64,000 nucleotides of DNA from G963662905 sp965230045 (GTDB lineage: Bacteria; Bacteroidota; Bacteroidia; Bacteroidales; WRLA01), in NCBI GenBank assembly GCA_965230045.1, contig OZ245940.1, positions 2,976,001 to 3,040,000 on the forward strand, in the 5' to 3' direction. Below are positions 7,701-16,278 of this stretch, in pieces. The position numbers and the translations under genes were made by a program. Every line of letters begins with the position of its first letter. The stretch's first letter is position 1. The notes under the pieces were generated by a model. That model saw only the letters and a list, made by a program, of their open reading frames with translations, was not told the origin of the DNA and ran no database searches.

Positions 7701-8677
7701 GGAACTGTTGGGCTGACAATGGACAGCTCATCTGTTCCGTGATCGCCAAGCAGAAGGACAGCCGCAGGAGGGATGCTCCAGTTTTGCCAGGCATTATCGA
7801 TGAAACTTTCAATGGCATCGGCATTGTTGCCGCCAATTTCTGCTAAAGTAGCAATATCGGTTTTAATGCCCTGATACGTTCTGAAAACCTTTATAGAATC
7901 GGCCCACTGGATGAACTTTTCATCATCCGGACAAATAATCAGATACTCACAGCCTTCGCCGGAGCGGACTGCATAATTGGTTTGGTCAAGCACATCCGGG
8001 TTCAGGACCAGCTGTTGCGCCATAGCATCCCACCAGGGATTACGCAGTCGTGGATCACCAAATTGACCATTACTGCAGGGAAACTTAAGTTGGATAAGGA
8101 TTTCTGACCTCAGTTGGAGTTCGTGGCTTTGCGGGTTGTATTGAAAGGGCGAAACACTGATTTTGACCACATCAATGCCCCGGATTTTCATATTTTGAGA
8201 GATCATTACCTGCTTTTGTGGATAAAGGCAGTTTTTGGAATAAATGCTTTCATCTTCCTTTTGGTTTTTGGGCTCTTTCTCGTTTTGTAAAACTAATGGA
8301 AATGATGGTGCAATATTCAAATCGGAAATTTTATCTGTCTTGCCTTCAGAAACAGTCATCTCAATTTCTGCATTTTGCGGAACCGCAAGGAAACAACTGA
8401 TGCAGGGCAGGGCAGGGGCGCCTTTTTTGTTGGGCAGGAATGAGCCGGGAAGAGATATTATGTCAAAGCTTTCATTATTAATCCTTTGCTTGTGGATTTG
8501 ATAATCCTTGATCTGAAATCTAATATCAATTTGGTGATTATTTTTTTGATCAATCGAAAAATATTGACCGCTGTTTTCATGGTTTTTGGAATGCGGAGAA
8601 ATTGCCTGTGCAGAAGTGGAAGAAGTATAAACTGTTAATAAACAGAAAAATAAAAATACTTTGCTAAATTTTGGCAT
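4712..8677 (-). CDS. Secreted gingipain-like C25 cysteine peptidase with PKD and T9SS sorting domain
   Basis: A 1321-residue exported protein. A signal peptide (about residues 1-24, ending TSSTSAQA) is followed by a propeptide-like region. The C25 caspase-fold catalytic domain spans about 243-600, with the likely catalytic His488 (YDDHGN) and Cys520 (SLGCSTG). Several beta-sandwich repeats then lead to a PKD domain near 1155-1240 (…FEWMFEGGTPETSF…) and a T9SS type A sorting domain in the last 75 residues (FPNPSSGIFYIDCR…AGIYLIKL…VVYQ). It would be exported by Sec, then moved to the surface by T9SS and probably cleaved on maturation. Substrate preference cannot be read off; C25 members include Arg- and Lys-gingipains and uncharacterised relatives. 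It stands alone transcriptionally. Confidence 0.88.
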   Translation of the reverse strand: MPKFSKVFLFFCLLTVYTSSTSAQAISPHSKNHENSGQYFSIDQKNNHQIDIRFQIKDYQIHKQRINNESFDIISLPGSFLPNKKGAPALPCISCFLAVPQNAEIEMTVSEGKTDKISDLNIAPSFPLVLQNEKEPKNQKEDESIYSKNCLYPQKQVMISQNMKIRGIDVVKISVSPFQYNPQSHELQLRSEILIQLKFPCSNGQFGDPRLRNPWWDAMAQQLVLNPDVLDQTNYAVRSGEGCEYLIICPDDEKFIQWADSIKVFRTYQGIKTDIATLAEIGGNNADAIESFIDNAWQNWSIPPAAVLLLGDHGTDELSIVSPTVPHPYAGTCISDNKYADVDGDALPDITMARITARDESELSEMISKFINYEKNPPTEAGYYQNPVVICGWEDYSWFQLGSETTSGFLTKELGKDVVRINKIFSGNPNAGLWATVPGTDALVDYFGPEGLGYIPENPSSLSWNGASSSDISDAIRNGAFMTLYDDHGNIDSWGCPPFSMSQAAGLYNDKPTFVFSLGCSTGKFDHQPKCFAEAFHRQPYGALGIIASTELAYKLVNEVYHWGLMDYLWPEFMPDYENERETQMAMPAFASTYGKYFLESSSWPYNFYEKEATYNVFHHHGDAYSVMYTEIPQELNIQHAQELIAGARSFQVSADEGALISLCINDEIIGRAAGTGDFTPIQIAAQEAGTEMRITVIKQNHFRYSVLVPVSAANGAYVICDSVMVNDDGNPNINGLLDYGETAKLSIRMVNIGNESSENLHLELSSTDEYISITDANEDINGLPGGVVLDASDAFAIDVANDSPDGHKADFQITADDGSAHWTSHFSLHIHSAKTEFATYELDDAAGNENHILEAGERAEIILKVSNPGTSEARSVIGTIDIESEWLSTEQNSVDFGNLEAGDTALAAFSVLADAACPTGHLARINLQLNAEAGIHSQNSFYVPMGRFNALVLDLDGNANSAPAIAEALEQNEISYDSRNSFPEDLRHYESMFICLGGYPDNHILTFKEGDQLKAYLNAGGNIYMEGGETWFYDVATSVHPLFGIDGTSDGADDMSKQKGIEGSFTEGMSFEYSGDCAWYDHIEAIEPAFLIFENESPAYNTAVAYDAQQYRTIGAAHEFGGLEEGDVPSSRKELMKRYLNFFGIPKALEAAFTSSAQEICQDQSIEFYSTSSDNAVAFEWMFEGGTPETSFEKNPAVLYKEPGTYDVSLKVSVGTQSHTIQKEDFITINVCASVDEMEANELIRIFPNPSSGIFYIDCRQIAGTDKIQVMNLQNEIISEINPKNEQIFKLDMSRQAAGIYLIKLSNPEGEFVRKIVVYQ

Positions 8678-8825
8678 GGGGTGAGTTTTGAATATGTTTT
8701 GTGGCTAAACTACAAAAAAAAGATATGGATATGGAAATTTTATTTGATAATTCTGAACGTTTCAGACTTCTGGATCGTGTTTCTGGCAGAATTTCCTTAA
8801 CCAATTACCCGTTTTTTAAAAAATT

Positions 8826-9196
8826 GGTTCTACCAAGAATTTCGTGGGTAATGATAATTTTTGCAATTTAATACTAAGCAGATATTTGGAAATAAGATGC
8901 TTAATAAAATAATATGAACTCCAAAAGATTCCTCCCTTCACAAAGCCTTAATCACTTCGTTTGGCTTTGTTCCGGTCGGAATGACGCTGTTTAATAGGCG
9001 TTTAAGGCAAATGCGGCCTGGTCACTGAGCGTCCTGTGGTGAGCGTAGCCGAACCAAGTCGAAGTGCGCCGCATTTGCCTCCTGACTTCATAAAAACGCG
9101 TCATTCCGACAAAGTTTCCGGAGTATGAGGAAAACTTTGGAGGAATCTGTTTGAAATAGCATTCTAATTTCTTTCCACGAAATTCCATGTAGAACC
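8826..9196. repeat. Dispersed palindromic element family A, copy 2
   Basis: A 371-bp copy in the same orientation as copy 1: starts GGTTCTACCAAGAATTTCGTGG and ends CCACGAAATTCCATGTAGAACC. The centre differs from copy 1 and contains GGCAAATGCGGC…GCCGCATTTGCC as a hairpin around a variable, REP-like loop (GAGCGTAGCCGAACC). No gene is visible in the 8678-9304 gap apart from this element and the family D repeat. Confidence 0.88.
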
Positions 9197-9219
9197 GTAA
9201 ATGACTTGTTTTTAGAACA

Positions 9220-9261
9220 AGAATAACGCTGAGATCGGACATTATGGACAAAAACTAATTA
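9220..9261. repeat. Dispersed repeat family D, copy 1
   Basis: AGAATAACGCTGAGATCGGA followed by CATTATGGACAAAAACTAATTA. This is nearly identical to 25855-25896 (two differences in 42). Here it is non-coding and directly precedes the promoter of the first GH3 gene. The second copy overlaps the 3' end of hipA. Confidence 0.75.
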
Positions 9262-9264
9262 TTG

Positions 9265-9272
9265 TATTTTTG
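9265..9272 (+). promoter_or_regulatory. -7 promoter box of the first GH3 gene
   Basis: TATTTTTG fits TAnnTTTG and lies 32 nt before the ATG at 9305. No strong TTTG is seen at the -33 spacing, so only the -7 element is claimed. Confidence 0.45.
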
Positions 9273-9304
9273 CGGGTTGCAACAATTAACGATAGAGACT
9301 AAAC

Positions 9305-11452
9305 ATGAAAGCACTTGCTATGATCTTACTTTGCTCATTGGCCGTGATCAATTCCTCCCCGGCACAGGATTCCTTTCCATTTCAAAATCAGGAATTGGAC
9401 AGGGAAGCACGTATTAATGACCTGATTTCGCGGCTGACAACCGATGAAAAAATATCTTTGATGGTGTTTACTAGCCCTGCAATTGAGCGGCTGGGCATAC
9501 CGGAATATAATTGGTGGAACGAAAGCCTGCACGGAGTAGCCAGAGCTGGTCAGGCAACGGTATTTCCACAAGCCATTGCATTGGCAGCTACCTTTGATAC
9601 AAATCTGCTCTATCGCGTGGCTACCGCTATTTCGGATGAAGCACGGGCAAAATACAATGCTTTTCAGAAAAAAGGCGTGCGGCAGCAATATGCCGGATTG
9701 ACTTTTTGGTCGCCCAATGTGAATATTTTCCGTGATCCACGCTGGGGGCGGGGACAGGAAACCTATGGAGAAGATCCTTATTTGACAAGTCAAATGGGCC
9801 GGAATTATGTGTTGGCGCTTCAGGGTGATGATGAAAACTATCTGAAAGCGGCCGCCTGTGCCAAACATTTTGCCGTACACAGCGGTCCGGAAGAAAGCCG
9901 TCACAGCTTTAATGCAAAACCCGATGAATTTGATTTGTACGACACTTATCTGCCTGCTTTTAAAGTGCTTTCTGATGCCGGTGTGGAAGCCTTTATGTGT
10001 GCGTACAATCAGGTAAATGACCATCCCTGCTGTGCCAACGATTTCCTGATCAATGAAATCCTCCGCGGCAAATGGGGCTTTAAAGGACATATTGTAAGCG
10101 ATTGCTGGGCGATCAGTGATTTTGTGAAATTCCAGGATTATTCCGAAACAGAGGCAGAAGCCGCCGCCGCCGCTCTTCTTGCCGGAGTGAACCTGAACTG
10201 TGGCTCAACTTATCCGTTTTTGACGGAAGCCCTGGAGCAAAAGCTCATCACCGAAGAAGATATTGATAATGCCTTAAAGCCGCTTTTGCGTACCCGATTT
10301 AAGCTGGGCATGTTCGATAAAACAGGAAGTACTCCCTATGATAATATTCCTCCCGAAATTATTAATAATCAGGAGCATATTGATTTGGCACGGGAAGCCG
10401 CGCAAAAATCAATCGTGCTTTTGACTAATAAAGATAATGCCCTGCCTTTGGATCGGAAAGAGGTGCATAAACTTTTTGTTACCGGCCCTTTGGCTGCGGA
10501 TAATATGGCTTTACTGGGAAATTACAATGGATTTTCCTCCAATTTGGTCAGTCCGCTTGAAGGAATTATCGGTCAGGCCGGAGCAGATGTCGTTATTGAT
10601 TACAGCATGGGCACGCAATTAACAAAAAGCGATAAATTCCACGGGTTTTTTCAGGCACAGGGAGCGGATGCGGCTATAGTTTTTCTGGGTTTTAACCTGC
10701 TGCTCGAAGGTGAAGATGGTGATGCCATGCTCAGCGATCATGGAGGCGACCGTGTACACATTGAGCTTCCCGAAAATCAAATTGAACTGGTGCGCAGGCT
10801 GCGGGAAGAAACCGATGTGAAAAAGCTTATCGTTGTGATTTCCGGTGGCAGTGCCATTGCATGCCCCGAAATTACAGAACTGGCTGATGCGGTTTTGTTC
10901 AATTGGTATCCGGGCGAGCAGGGCGGTAATGCCATTGCGGATATTTTGTTTGGCGATGCAAACCCTTCCGGCCGCTTGCCTTTGACTTTCTACAAAAGCA
11001 CTGACGACCTGCCTGCTTTTGATGATTATTCTATGAAAAACAGGACGTACCGCTACTATAAAGGCGATGTGTTGTTTCCATTTGGCCATGGGCTGAGCTA
11101 CAGTACCTTCGATTATGGCAAAGCGAAATATGAAGTCGATGAAAAATGTGACCTTATCCGTTTGAAACTTGATATTCAAAATACATCCGACAAGGACGGT
11201 ACAGAAATCGTTCAGGTTTACGCCCGACCGGAGGAAGACAATCCTTCAGGGCTCAATAAAAAGCTTGTGGCTTTCTGTCCAGTTGCGATCAAGGCCGGAC
11301 AGAAGGAAACTCTGGATATTGAAATCCCATTGGAAAATCTGCGTATTTATGATGTTGATTCCGAAACATATAAACTCCCAAAAGGCAAAGCGGCACTTCA
11401 AATTGGGAGCAGTTCGGAACGGATAAAAGAGGAATTGCAGATTGGATTGTAA
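9305..11452 (+). CDS. GH3 family glycoside hydrolase (beta-xylosidase/glucosidase type)
   Basis: A 715-residue exported GH3 enzyme. Signal peptide about residues 1-20 (…INSSPAQ), TIM-barrel domain 30-330, alpha/beta sandwich 370-560 and a C-terminal FnIII-like domain 600-700. The nucleophile is likely D266 (HIVSDCWAI). The WWNESLHGVAR, FWSPNVNIFRDPRWGRGQE and CAKHFAVHSGPE blocks are those of the plant/Xyl3A-like GH3 branch, which favours xylo-oligosaccharides. Activity on beta-glucosides is also possible. It presumably removes terminal sugars in the periplasm. A second, more distant GH3 gene follows 350 bp downstream on the same strand; co-transcription is not certain. Confidence 0.93.
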   Translation: MKALAMILLCSLAVINSSPAQDSFPFQNQELDREARINDLISRLTTDEKISLMVFTSPAIERLGIPEYNWWNESLHGVARAGQATVFPQAIALAATFDTNLLYRVATAISDEARAKYNAFQKKGVRQQYAGLTFWSPNVNIFRDPRWGRGQETYGEDPYLTSQMGRNYVLALQGDDENYLKAAACAKHFAVHSGPEESRHSFNAKPDEFDLYDTYLPAFKVLSDAGVEAFMCAYNQVNDHPCCANDFLINEILRGKWGFKGHIVSDCWAISDFVKFQDYSETEAEAAAAALLAGVNLNCGSTYPFLTEALEQKLITEEDIDNALKPLLRTRFKLGMFDKTGSTPYDNIPPEIINNQEHIDLAREAAQKSIVLLTNKDNALPLDRKEVHKLFVTGPLAADNMALLGNYNGFSSNLVSPLEGIIGQAGADVVIDYSMGTQLTKSDKFHGFFQAQGADAAIVFLGFNLLLEGEDGDAMLSDHGGDRVHIELPENQIELVRRLREETDVKKLIVVISGGSAIACPEITELADAVLFNWYPGEQGGNAIADILFGDANPSGRLPLTFYKSTDDLPAFDDYSMKNRTYRYYKGDVLFPFGHGLSYSTFDYGKAKYEVDEKCDLIRLKLDIQNTSDKDGTEIVQVYARPEEDNPSGLNKKLVAFCPVAIKAGQKETLDIEIPLENLRIYDVDSETYKLPKGKAALQIGSSSERIKEELQIGL

Positions 11453-11803
11453 AATTGGAGTTTTGGGAATTGAAGATAAAATATTTGAATCCTTATTTCA
11501 GGGCTTCGGTAAAAGACGCTTACGCTTTAATGTATTTTTATGAAAAAAATATTGAAATACTTTTTGAAGATACTGAACGATCGTTATTAATAGCTACACG
11601 CTGAGCAAGGGTGTTACAAAATGAATATGCAACCAGCATAAGCTGATTACAATAACTAATTGCTTCAAATCAACAGGAAGGTGTAAGGTGGAGCTTGATG
11701 GCCAGTTTTGGCTATATCTTACCCAGTCATGGCCATATTTTCCATAGATTTTAGCGGTATATTGCATTATTTTGTTGCTCCATAGAATTAAATGACCTCA
11801 GCG
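11453..11803 (+). other. Intergenic region between the two GH3 genes
   Basis: About 350 bp without a supported gene. I see TGGCCA-containing inverted sequences around 11698-11735 and an AT-rich stretch before the downstream start, but no terminator with a clear T-run and no exact promoter match. It may hold a promoter for the second GH3 gene. Confidence 0.35.
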
Positions 11804-14461
11804 ATGAAAAAGATTCCTTTTGCTCTGTTTTTATTTATCCTTATTGCTGGATGCACCAACAGCCCCAAAGAAGCACTTTATAAAGACAAAAATGCAGACA
11901 CGGATGCCAGGGTGTCCGATCTGCTGTCGCGGATGACGCTGGATGAAAAAATCATGCAGCTGGATATGTACCATGCCAATCATTTGATTACCAATGGCCG
12001 GCTGGATACCATAAAAGTAGATACCATGCTGCGTGGCCTGAGTGCCGGGTCGGTGCATGATTTCTATCCCGAAACAGCTCAGGCCAGCAATGAATTGCAG
12101 GAATACATCATATCGCAATCACGACTGGGTATTCCGGTGCTTTTTATCGAAGAGGCACTGCATGGCTATCAGGGCAATAAAAGTACCGCCTTTCCTGTTC
12201 CGATTGGCCTGGCCAGTATGTGGGATACTGCATTGATGCGCAAAATCGGTCATGCCGTAGCTGCCGAAGCACGCTCCGTTGGTGTGAACATGGTTTTGGC
12301 GCCAACGCTCGGTATCGGTCGTGAGCCGCGCTGGGGACGCGTGCAGGAAACCTACGGCGAAGACGCTTTTCTGACTGCACGCAATGCCGTGGCCATCATC
12401 AAAGGGATGCAGGGCGATGACCTTACTGCCGATGATGCCATTGTTTCCGAGCCCAAGCATTTTGGTGTCCACAGCATCCCGGAAGGAGGAAAAAATACCG
12501 CTCCGGTATATATTGGCGAGCGCGAAGCGCGTACGCATTTTCTCTATGTGTTCGAAAAGGCTTTTACCGAAGCCGGAGCATTGGGCGCTATGGCGGCATA
12601 TCACGAATGGGACGGAGTGCCTGCTGCTGCCGATCCCTGGCTGCTCAAAGACCTGCTCCGCGACGAATGGGGCTTTAAAGGCATGGTGATTTCTGATCTG
12701 GGTGCTGTGGTGCGGCAAACGGTGACGCATTTTACAGCCGAAACACAAAAGGAAGCTGTGGCCAGTTCCATCCGCGCTGGACTGGATATGCAGTTTTATG
12801 ATTATACACATCCCGATTATCATAAGGCCATCAAAGATGCGCTGGATGCAGGATTGCTAAGTATGCAGGATATCGACAGGGCCACTGCTGCGGTTTTGTA
12901 TGTGAAATTCCGCCTCGGACTGTTTGATGATCCTTATATCGATACTACGCTCAAAGCCAAAAGATATCATTGCAAGGCGCATCAGGAGCTGGCACTGGAA
13001 GCTGCAGAAGAAAGCATGGTTTTGTTGCAGAACAATAATGATGTGCTGCCTTTTAAGCCGGAAGTAAAACGCATTGCCCTAATTGGCGAGTTGGCCGGAA
13101 AAGCGCTGCTGGGCGGTTATTCGCCCAAAATGGTGGATGGCGTTTCCATTATCGAAGCATTTCAGAATACGGATTATGAAGTGGATTTTGTGGATATCAG
13201 CATTCCGGACAATAGCTACCTGGAAGTGGTGGATGAACGTTATTTCCAAAATGAAAAGGGCGAAAAGGGTTTAAAGGCCGAATATTTCGATAATACAGAT
13301 TTTGCCGGCGATCCGGTTTTGGTGCAGCAGGAAAAGGATATCGCCAACTACTGGCATAACCTCAGTCCGGCGCCGGGACTGCCCGATGATTATTTTTCGG
13401 TGCGCTGGACAGGCTATATCATCCCGCCTGTGGATGGTACTTATGAATTTGGGATATTGGGCGATGACTACCTGCGTTTCTATCTGGATGGCGATGTGCT
13501 GGTGGAGAACTGGAAGCCGGAAACCCGCGCCAAATGGGTCACTAAGAAAATCCGCCTGGAAGGAGGGAAGAAGTACAAACTGAAATTTGAGCATGTGGAA
13601 CTGGAAGATGAAGCCGGGGCTTCGCTGTACTGGCATATCACGCCCGATGAAAAAGAAAAAACCAACCGCTACCAAAAAGCCGTAATTGCCGCAGCTAAGG
13701 CCGATGTAGCCATATTGGTGCTGGGCGAAAAAGACGAAGATGGCGAAGGCAAGGACAAAACCGACCTGCGCCTCAGCCATGCCAGCCGCCAGTTGGTGGA
13801 TGAGCTAAGCGCCGTGAAAACACCCAAGGTGCTGGTGCTTCAAAACGGCAGGCCAATGGTGCTCAGCGGCATTACCACAAAAGTGGATGCCATACTCGAA
13901 ACATGGTATGCCGGGGAGTTTTCCGGTGAAGCGACCGTAAATATCCTGAGCGGCAAGCTAAACCCTTCGGGCAAATTACCGATATCTTTCCCGCGCTCGG
14001 TGGGGCAGCTGCCGATCTACTATAACCAAAAAAAATCGAGCAATGGCACTTATCTCGACAACAGCAATAAGGCGCTTTTCGCTTTTGGGCATGGAATCAA
14101 TTACAGCACTTTTGAATATTCAGACATGCGTATCCAAAAGCCGGTGATGGGAAAAGATGAGGAACAGCAAATCCATATGAAAGTACGCAATACCTCCGCA
14201 CGTGCCGGAACGGAAATCGTGCAGCTGTATATCACTGATGTATTTAGCTCGGTTGCCACAGCCCGTATGCAGCTCAAGGGCTTCAGGCGTGTTGCCCTCG
14301 CTGCCGGAGAAGAGAAAGAGCTGAGTTTTACCCTTAAGCCCGAAGACCTGAGCCTTTGGAACAAAGAAATGAAAAGGGAAGTGGAAGCCGGGGAATTTAA
14401 GGTGATGTTGGGTGCGGCTTCGGATGATGTGCGTTTGGAGGGGGTTTTTAGGATTAAATAG
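11804..14461 (+). CDS. GH3 family beta-glucosidase lipoprotein with PA14 insertion
   Basis: An 885-residue GH3 enzyme (889 if the ATG at 11792 is used; I prefer the MKKIPF start because it gives a classical lipoprotein signal). Lipobox LIAGC puts the lipidated cysteine at residue 17. The GH3 barrel follows; with numbering from the upstream ATG the nucleophile is D302 (VISDLGAV). The second domain is split by a PA14 domain around 490-630 (GLKAEYFDNTDFAGD…FGILGDDYLRFYLDG), a carbohydrate-binding insertion known from fungal and bacterial GH3 beta-glucosidases. A C-terminal FnIII-like domain ends the protein. It is likely membrane-anchored and acts on oligosaccharides. The exact linkage is not deducible. 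Confidence 0.92.
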   Translation: MKKIPFALFLFILIAGCTNSPKEALYKDKNADTDARVSDLLSRMTLDEKIMQLDMYHANHLITNGRLDTIKVDTMLRGLSAGSVHDFYPETAQASNELQEYIISQSRLGIPVLFIEEALHGYQGNKSTAFPVPIGLASMWDTALMRKIGHAVAAEARSVGVNMVLAPTLGIGREPRWGRVQETYGEDAFLTARNAVAIIKGMQGDDLTADDAIVSEPKHFGVHSIPEGGKNTAPVYIGEREARTHFLYVFEKAFTEAGALGAMAAYHEWDGVPAAADPWLLKDLLRDEWGFKGMVISDLGAVVRQTVTHFTAETQKEAVASSIRAGLDMQFYDYTHPDYHKAIKDALDAGLLSMQDIDRATAAVLYVKFRLGLFDDPYIDTTLKAKRYHCKAHQELALEAAEESMVLLQNNNDVLPFKPEVKRIALIGELAGKALLGGYSPKMVDGVSIIEAFQNTDYEVDFVDISIPDNSYLEVVDERYFQNEKGEKGLKAEYFDNTDFAGDPVLVQQEKDIANYWHNLSPAPGLPDDYFSVRWTGYIIPPVDGTYEFGILGDDYLRFYLDGDVLVENWKPETRAKWVTKKIRLEGGKKYKLKFEHVELEDEAGASLYWHITPDEKEKTNRYQKAVIAAAKADVAILVLGEKDEDGEGKDKTDLRLSHASRQLVDELSAVKTPKVLVLQNGRPMVLSGITTKVDAILETWYAGEFSGEATVNILSGKLNPSGKLPISFPRSVGQLPIYYNQKKSSNGTYLDNSNKALFAFGHGINYSTFEYSDMRIQKPVMGKDEEQQIHMKVRNTSARAGTEIVQLYITDVFSSVATARMQLKGFRRVALAAGEEKELSFTLKPEDLSLWNKEMKREVEAGEFKVMLGAASDDVRLEGVFRIK

Positions 14462-14596
14462 AGTTCGTTTATAATGTTTCCCGAAGTTCGGGATTACTCT
14501 TCCGAAAGCTTTCTGATTTGAAACCAGTTACTTATGGCGGAAAAATGAATTAGATATGGCAAATAAATAATCGTTTTAGAAGTCAGTAGATATATA

Positions 14597-14743
14597 ACTC
14601 ATCGTATGACGAACGCCTACCGACTCATCGGATGACTCCAAGTCATCCGATGAGTGGTTAACAGCCGACTCCAAGTCATCCGATGAGTGGTTAACAGCCG
14701 GTTGCGTTCATCCGATGAGTAGTTTTGAGGACGAACCCACTCA
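14597..14743. repeat. Family C palindromes (ACTCATCGGATGAC), first cluster
   Basis: At least five copies or half-copies of ACTCATCGGATGAC/GTCATCCGATGAGT. A full 33-nt hairpin is at 14623-14655 (15-bp perfect arms, CCA loop). A 33-bp unit (14635-14667) is duplicated in tandem at 14668-14700. Single arms are at 14597-14610, 14706-14720 and near 14730-14743. No cas genes or regular spacers are present, so this is a palindromic repeat cluster and not a CRISPR. Confidence 0.85.
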
Positions 14744-14894
14744 TCCGATGAGTGGCAAATGGAGTCAAACTATCCCAAAGTTTGAAACTAAGGGAAGTTG
14801 GAGCCGGGTCATTTGCTCCAATTATTGATGAAGGAAGCAAATTGTATTTCAAGGGTTCAAATGTCCGCGAAATTTCGGGCAGAACCAATTAACC

Positions 14895-14960
14895 TGACTC
14901 ATCGGATGACCTTAATAACTTAATCTCACTCATCGGATGACTCCAAGTCATCCGATGAGT
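14895..14960. repeat. Family C palindromes, second cluster
   Basis: A single arm (GACTCATCGGATGAC, 14896-14910) followed by another perfect 33-nt hairpin at 14928-14960, identical to the one at 14623-14655. Just before it, 14865-14886 (CCGCGAAATTTCGGGCAGAACC) resembles the right end of family A elements but has no left partner. Confidence 0.82.
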
Positions 14961-15053
14961 AGGTTAAATTTGCCTCAATAAGTATATTTACAGAATAAGC
15001 GCCCGGAGCAAGCCCGCAGCAGCCGGCTGCCCGCAAAGTATTTACAGGGACTT

Positions 15054-15095
15054 GGTATAGCGATGGTATAGCGATGGTATAGCGATGGTATAGCG
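15054..15095. repeat. 11-bp tandem repeat (GGTATAGCGAT x ~4)
   Basis: Three complete and one nearly complete exact copies of GGTATAGCGAT in non-coding DNA. This is a small VNTR. The surrounding 15096-15800 stretch has no supported gene; it contains GGGTTTGCTTAGCCGGA twice (15411-15427 and 15463-15479), which recalls the CCGGC…GCCGG blocks of family B. Confidence 0.85.
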
Positions 15096-15806
15096 AAAAC
15101 CCCTGTGGGGACAATGTGGGTTTTGCGGGGAATTACCGAAAAATTCGGTAAATATTTGCCTTATAAAAATGCCGGGCCACACTTATTATAAATGTTTGCC
15201 AATTCTAATCCACGCCTGTGCTGTTCTACCTGCCTGATAAAGAAATGCCATAATCCGGCATGCTTTTAATAATTGCTAAGGTCTTCCTTGATTTACTTCA
15301 TTAATTAAATTGATGATTACGAGCATAGAAATAATTTTTGATGCGCATCAAAATATCAGGGCAACAAGAAGTGTTAGAACATAGCTTCTTTCTTGCCTTG
15401 CGGAAGGTATGGGTTTGCTTAGCCGGACTCGCTAAGCCACGCGTGAGGACACGCGCGGGAACGGGTTTGCTTAGCCGGAATCCGGCATTTTTTCCAAAGA
15501 CAGGCGGGCTTATCCGTTTTAATAAACGTTTATATCCGGTTATAAGCGTTTAATAAAACGGCTACGAATGCTATTTTGGATAAATTCAGGTGTTTTTTAA
15601 GGTTTTTAGCTTACGTGCATTTTATAGTGCACATGGGCCAAGCAGAACAGGAACGTGGCATTTTTATGAAATATGCTCGTTTCACAAGCAGCATGGTTTA
15701 GGCTTCATTTCGTTTCGGGCAGGGAAGAAGCCAACAGTGCAGCTTATTCGTGTGTCAAAGCAAAATACTTTGCGTGGAAAAAATGAAAGATTTGTAGAAA
15801 TCATCC

Positions 15807-15836
15807 TTGGAAATTAGACATTATTATCTACATTTG
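15807..15836 (+). promoter_or_regulatory. Bacteroidota-type promoter ahead of the restriction-modification operon
   Basis: TTG at 15807-15809, 19-nt spacer, TACATTTG at 15829-15836: a good match to the -33/-7 consensus. The first ATG downstream (15853) opens a 59-codon frame. hsdR starts 443 nt downstream of the box with no other clear promoter between. It may therefore drive either the small frame, the whole hsd operon, or both. Confidence 0.55.
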
Positions 15837-15852
15837 TTGAGAAACAAAGAAA

Positions 15853-16032
15853 ATGTATATGAAACCGGCATGCACCCATACTAATTTTGTTGAAATAGTG
15901 GCAGATACGCAAACACCAGCTTCGGACAAAGGCGATGTATTGGTAATTGGGGGTTCTTATATGCAGAAGTTAGGGGCAAGTGTGAAAAAGAGACATCGAC
16001 AACCTGAAACGACAATAATAAAATTAAAATAA
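15853..16032 (+). CDS. Small unknown protein or gene remnant (59 aa)
   Basis: A 59-codon frame starting MYMKPACTHTNFVEIV and ending in a basic tail (KKRHRQPETTIIKLK). I do not recognise it. The argument for expression is position: it starts 17 nt after a consensus -7 box and ends 246 nt before hsdR. Against it, the frame is short and the composition ordinary. It might be a leader peptide or the remains of a gene lost from this site. Confidence 0.3.
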   Translation: MYMKPACTHTNFVEIVADTQTPASDKGDVLVIGGSYMQKLGASVKKRHRQPETTIIKLK

Positions 16033-16278
16033 TGGAGGATTTAGCTTTTTTGATAGGACAGTGCAAATTTGAGGGAATTTATTTTTTTTTTCTCCCACCC
16101 GCAAAAGGAGTCTGAAACCCCAAACCACATTGCACACATTGGCAAGCCCCACTGCCTGCCCCGACCATTCGGGGAGCCGACGCTCAAACCAAAGCTTACC
16201 AAAGAGTGCAATTTTGCCAACGCACACGGAGCTAATTTGAAGCATTATCTGTATTTTTAAGGCTTTTAAAAAATTAAA
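16033..16278 (+). other. Leader/intergenic region before hsdR
   Basis: Contains a T-run (16078-16093), a short perfect hairpin CCCCGA-ccat-TCGGGG (16159-16174) and the pairable segments CATTGCACACATTGGCAAG (from about 16128) and GAGTGCAATTTTGCCAAC (from about 16203). Together they could fold into a long stem that brackets the hairpin. No gene is seen. The structure could be an old recombination site or an untranslated leader of the hsd operon. Confidence 0.4.

Noticed and set aside
8991..9251. 86-codon minus-strand frame
   Set aside because: Also within a family A element and disrupted in other copies.
9335..10090. 251-codon minus-strand frame inside the first GH3 gene
   Set aside because: Fully contained antisense to a well-supported GH3 gene and without recognisable domains.
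12119..12823. 234-codon minus-strand frame inside the second GH3 gene
   Set aside because: Antisense shadow of the GH3 barrel; no domain or start signals.
14597..14960. CRISPR array
   Set aside because: Repeats are palindromic, unevenly spaced, partly tandem with no unique spacers, and there are no cas genes.
15338..15817. Two short plus-strand frames in the 15 kb gap
   Set aside because: No promoter, no domain, and they run through repeated GGGTTTGCTTAGCCGGA blocks.
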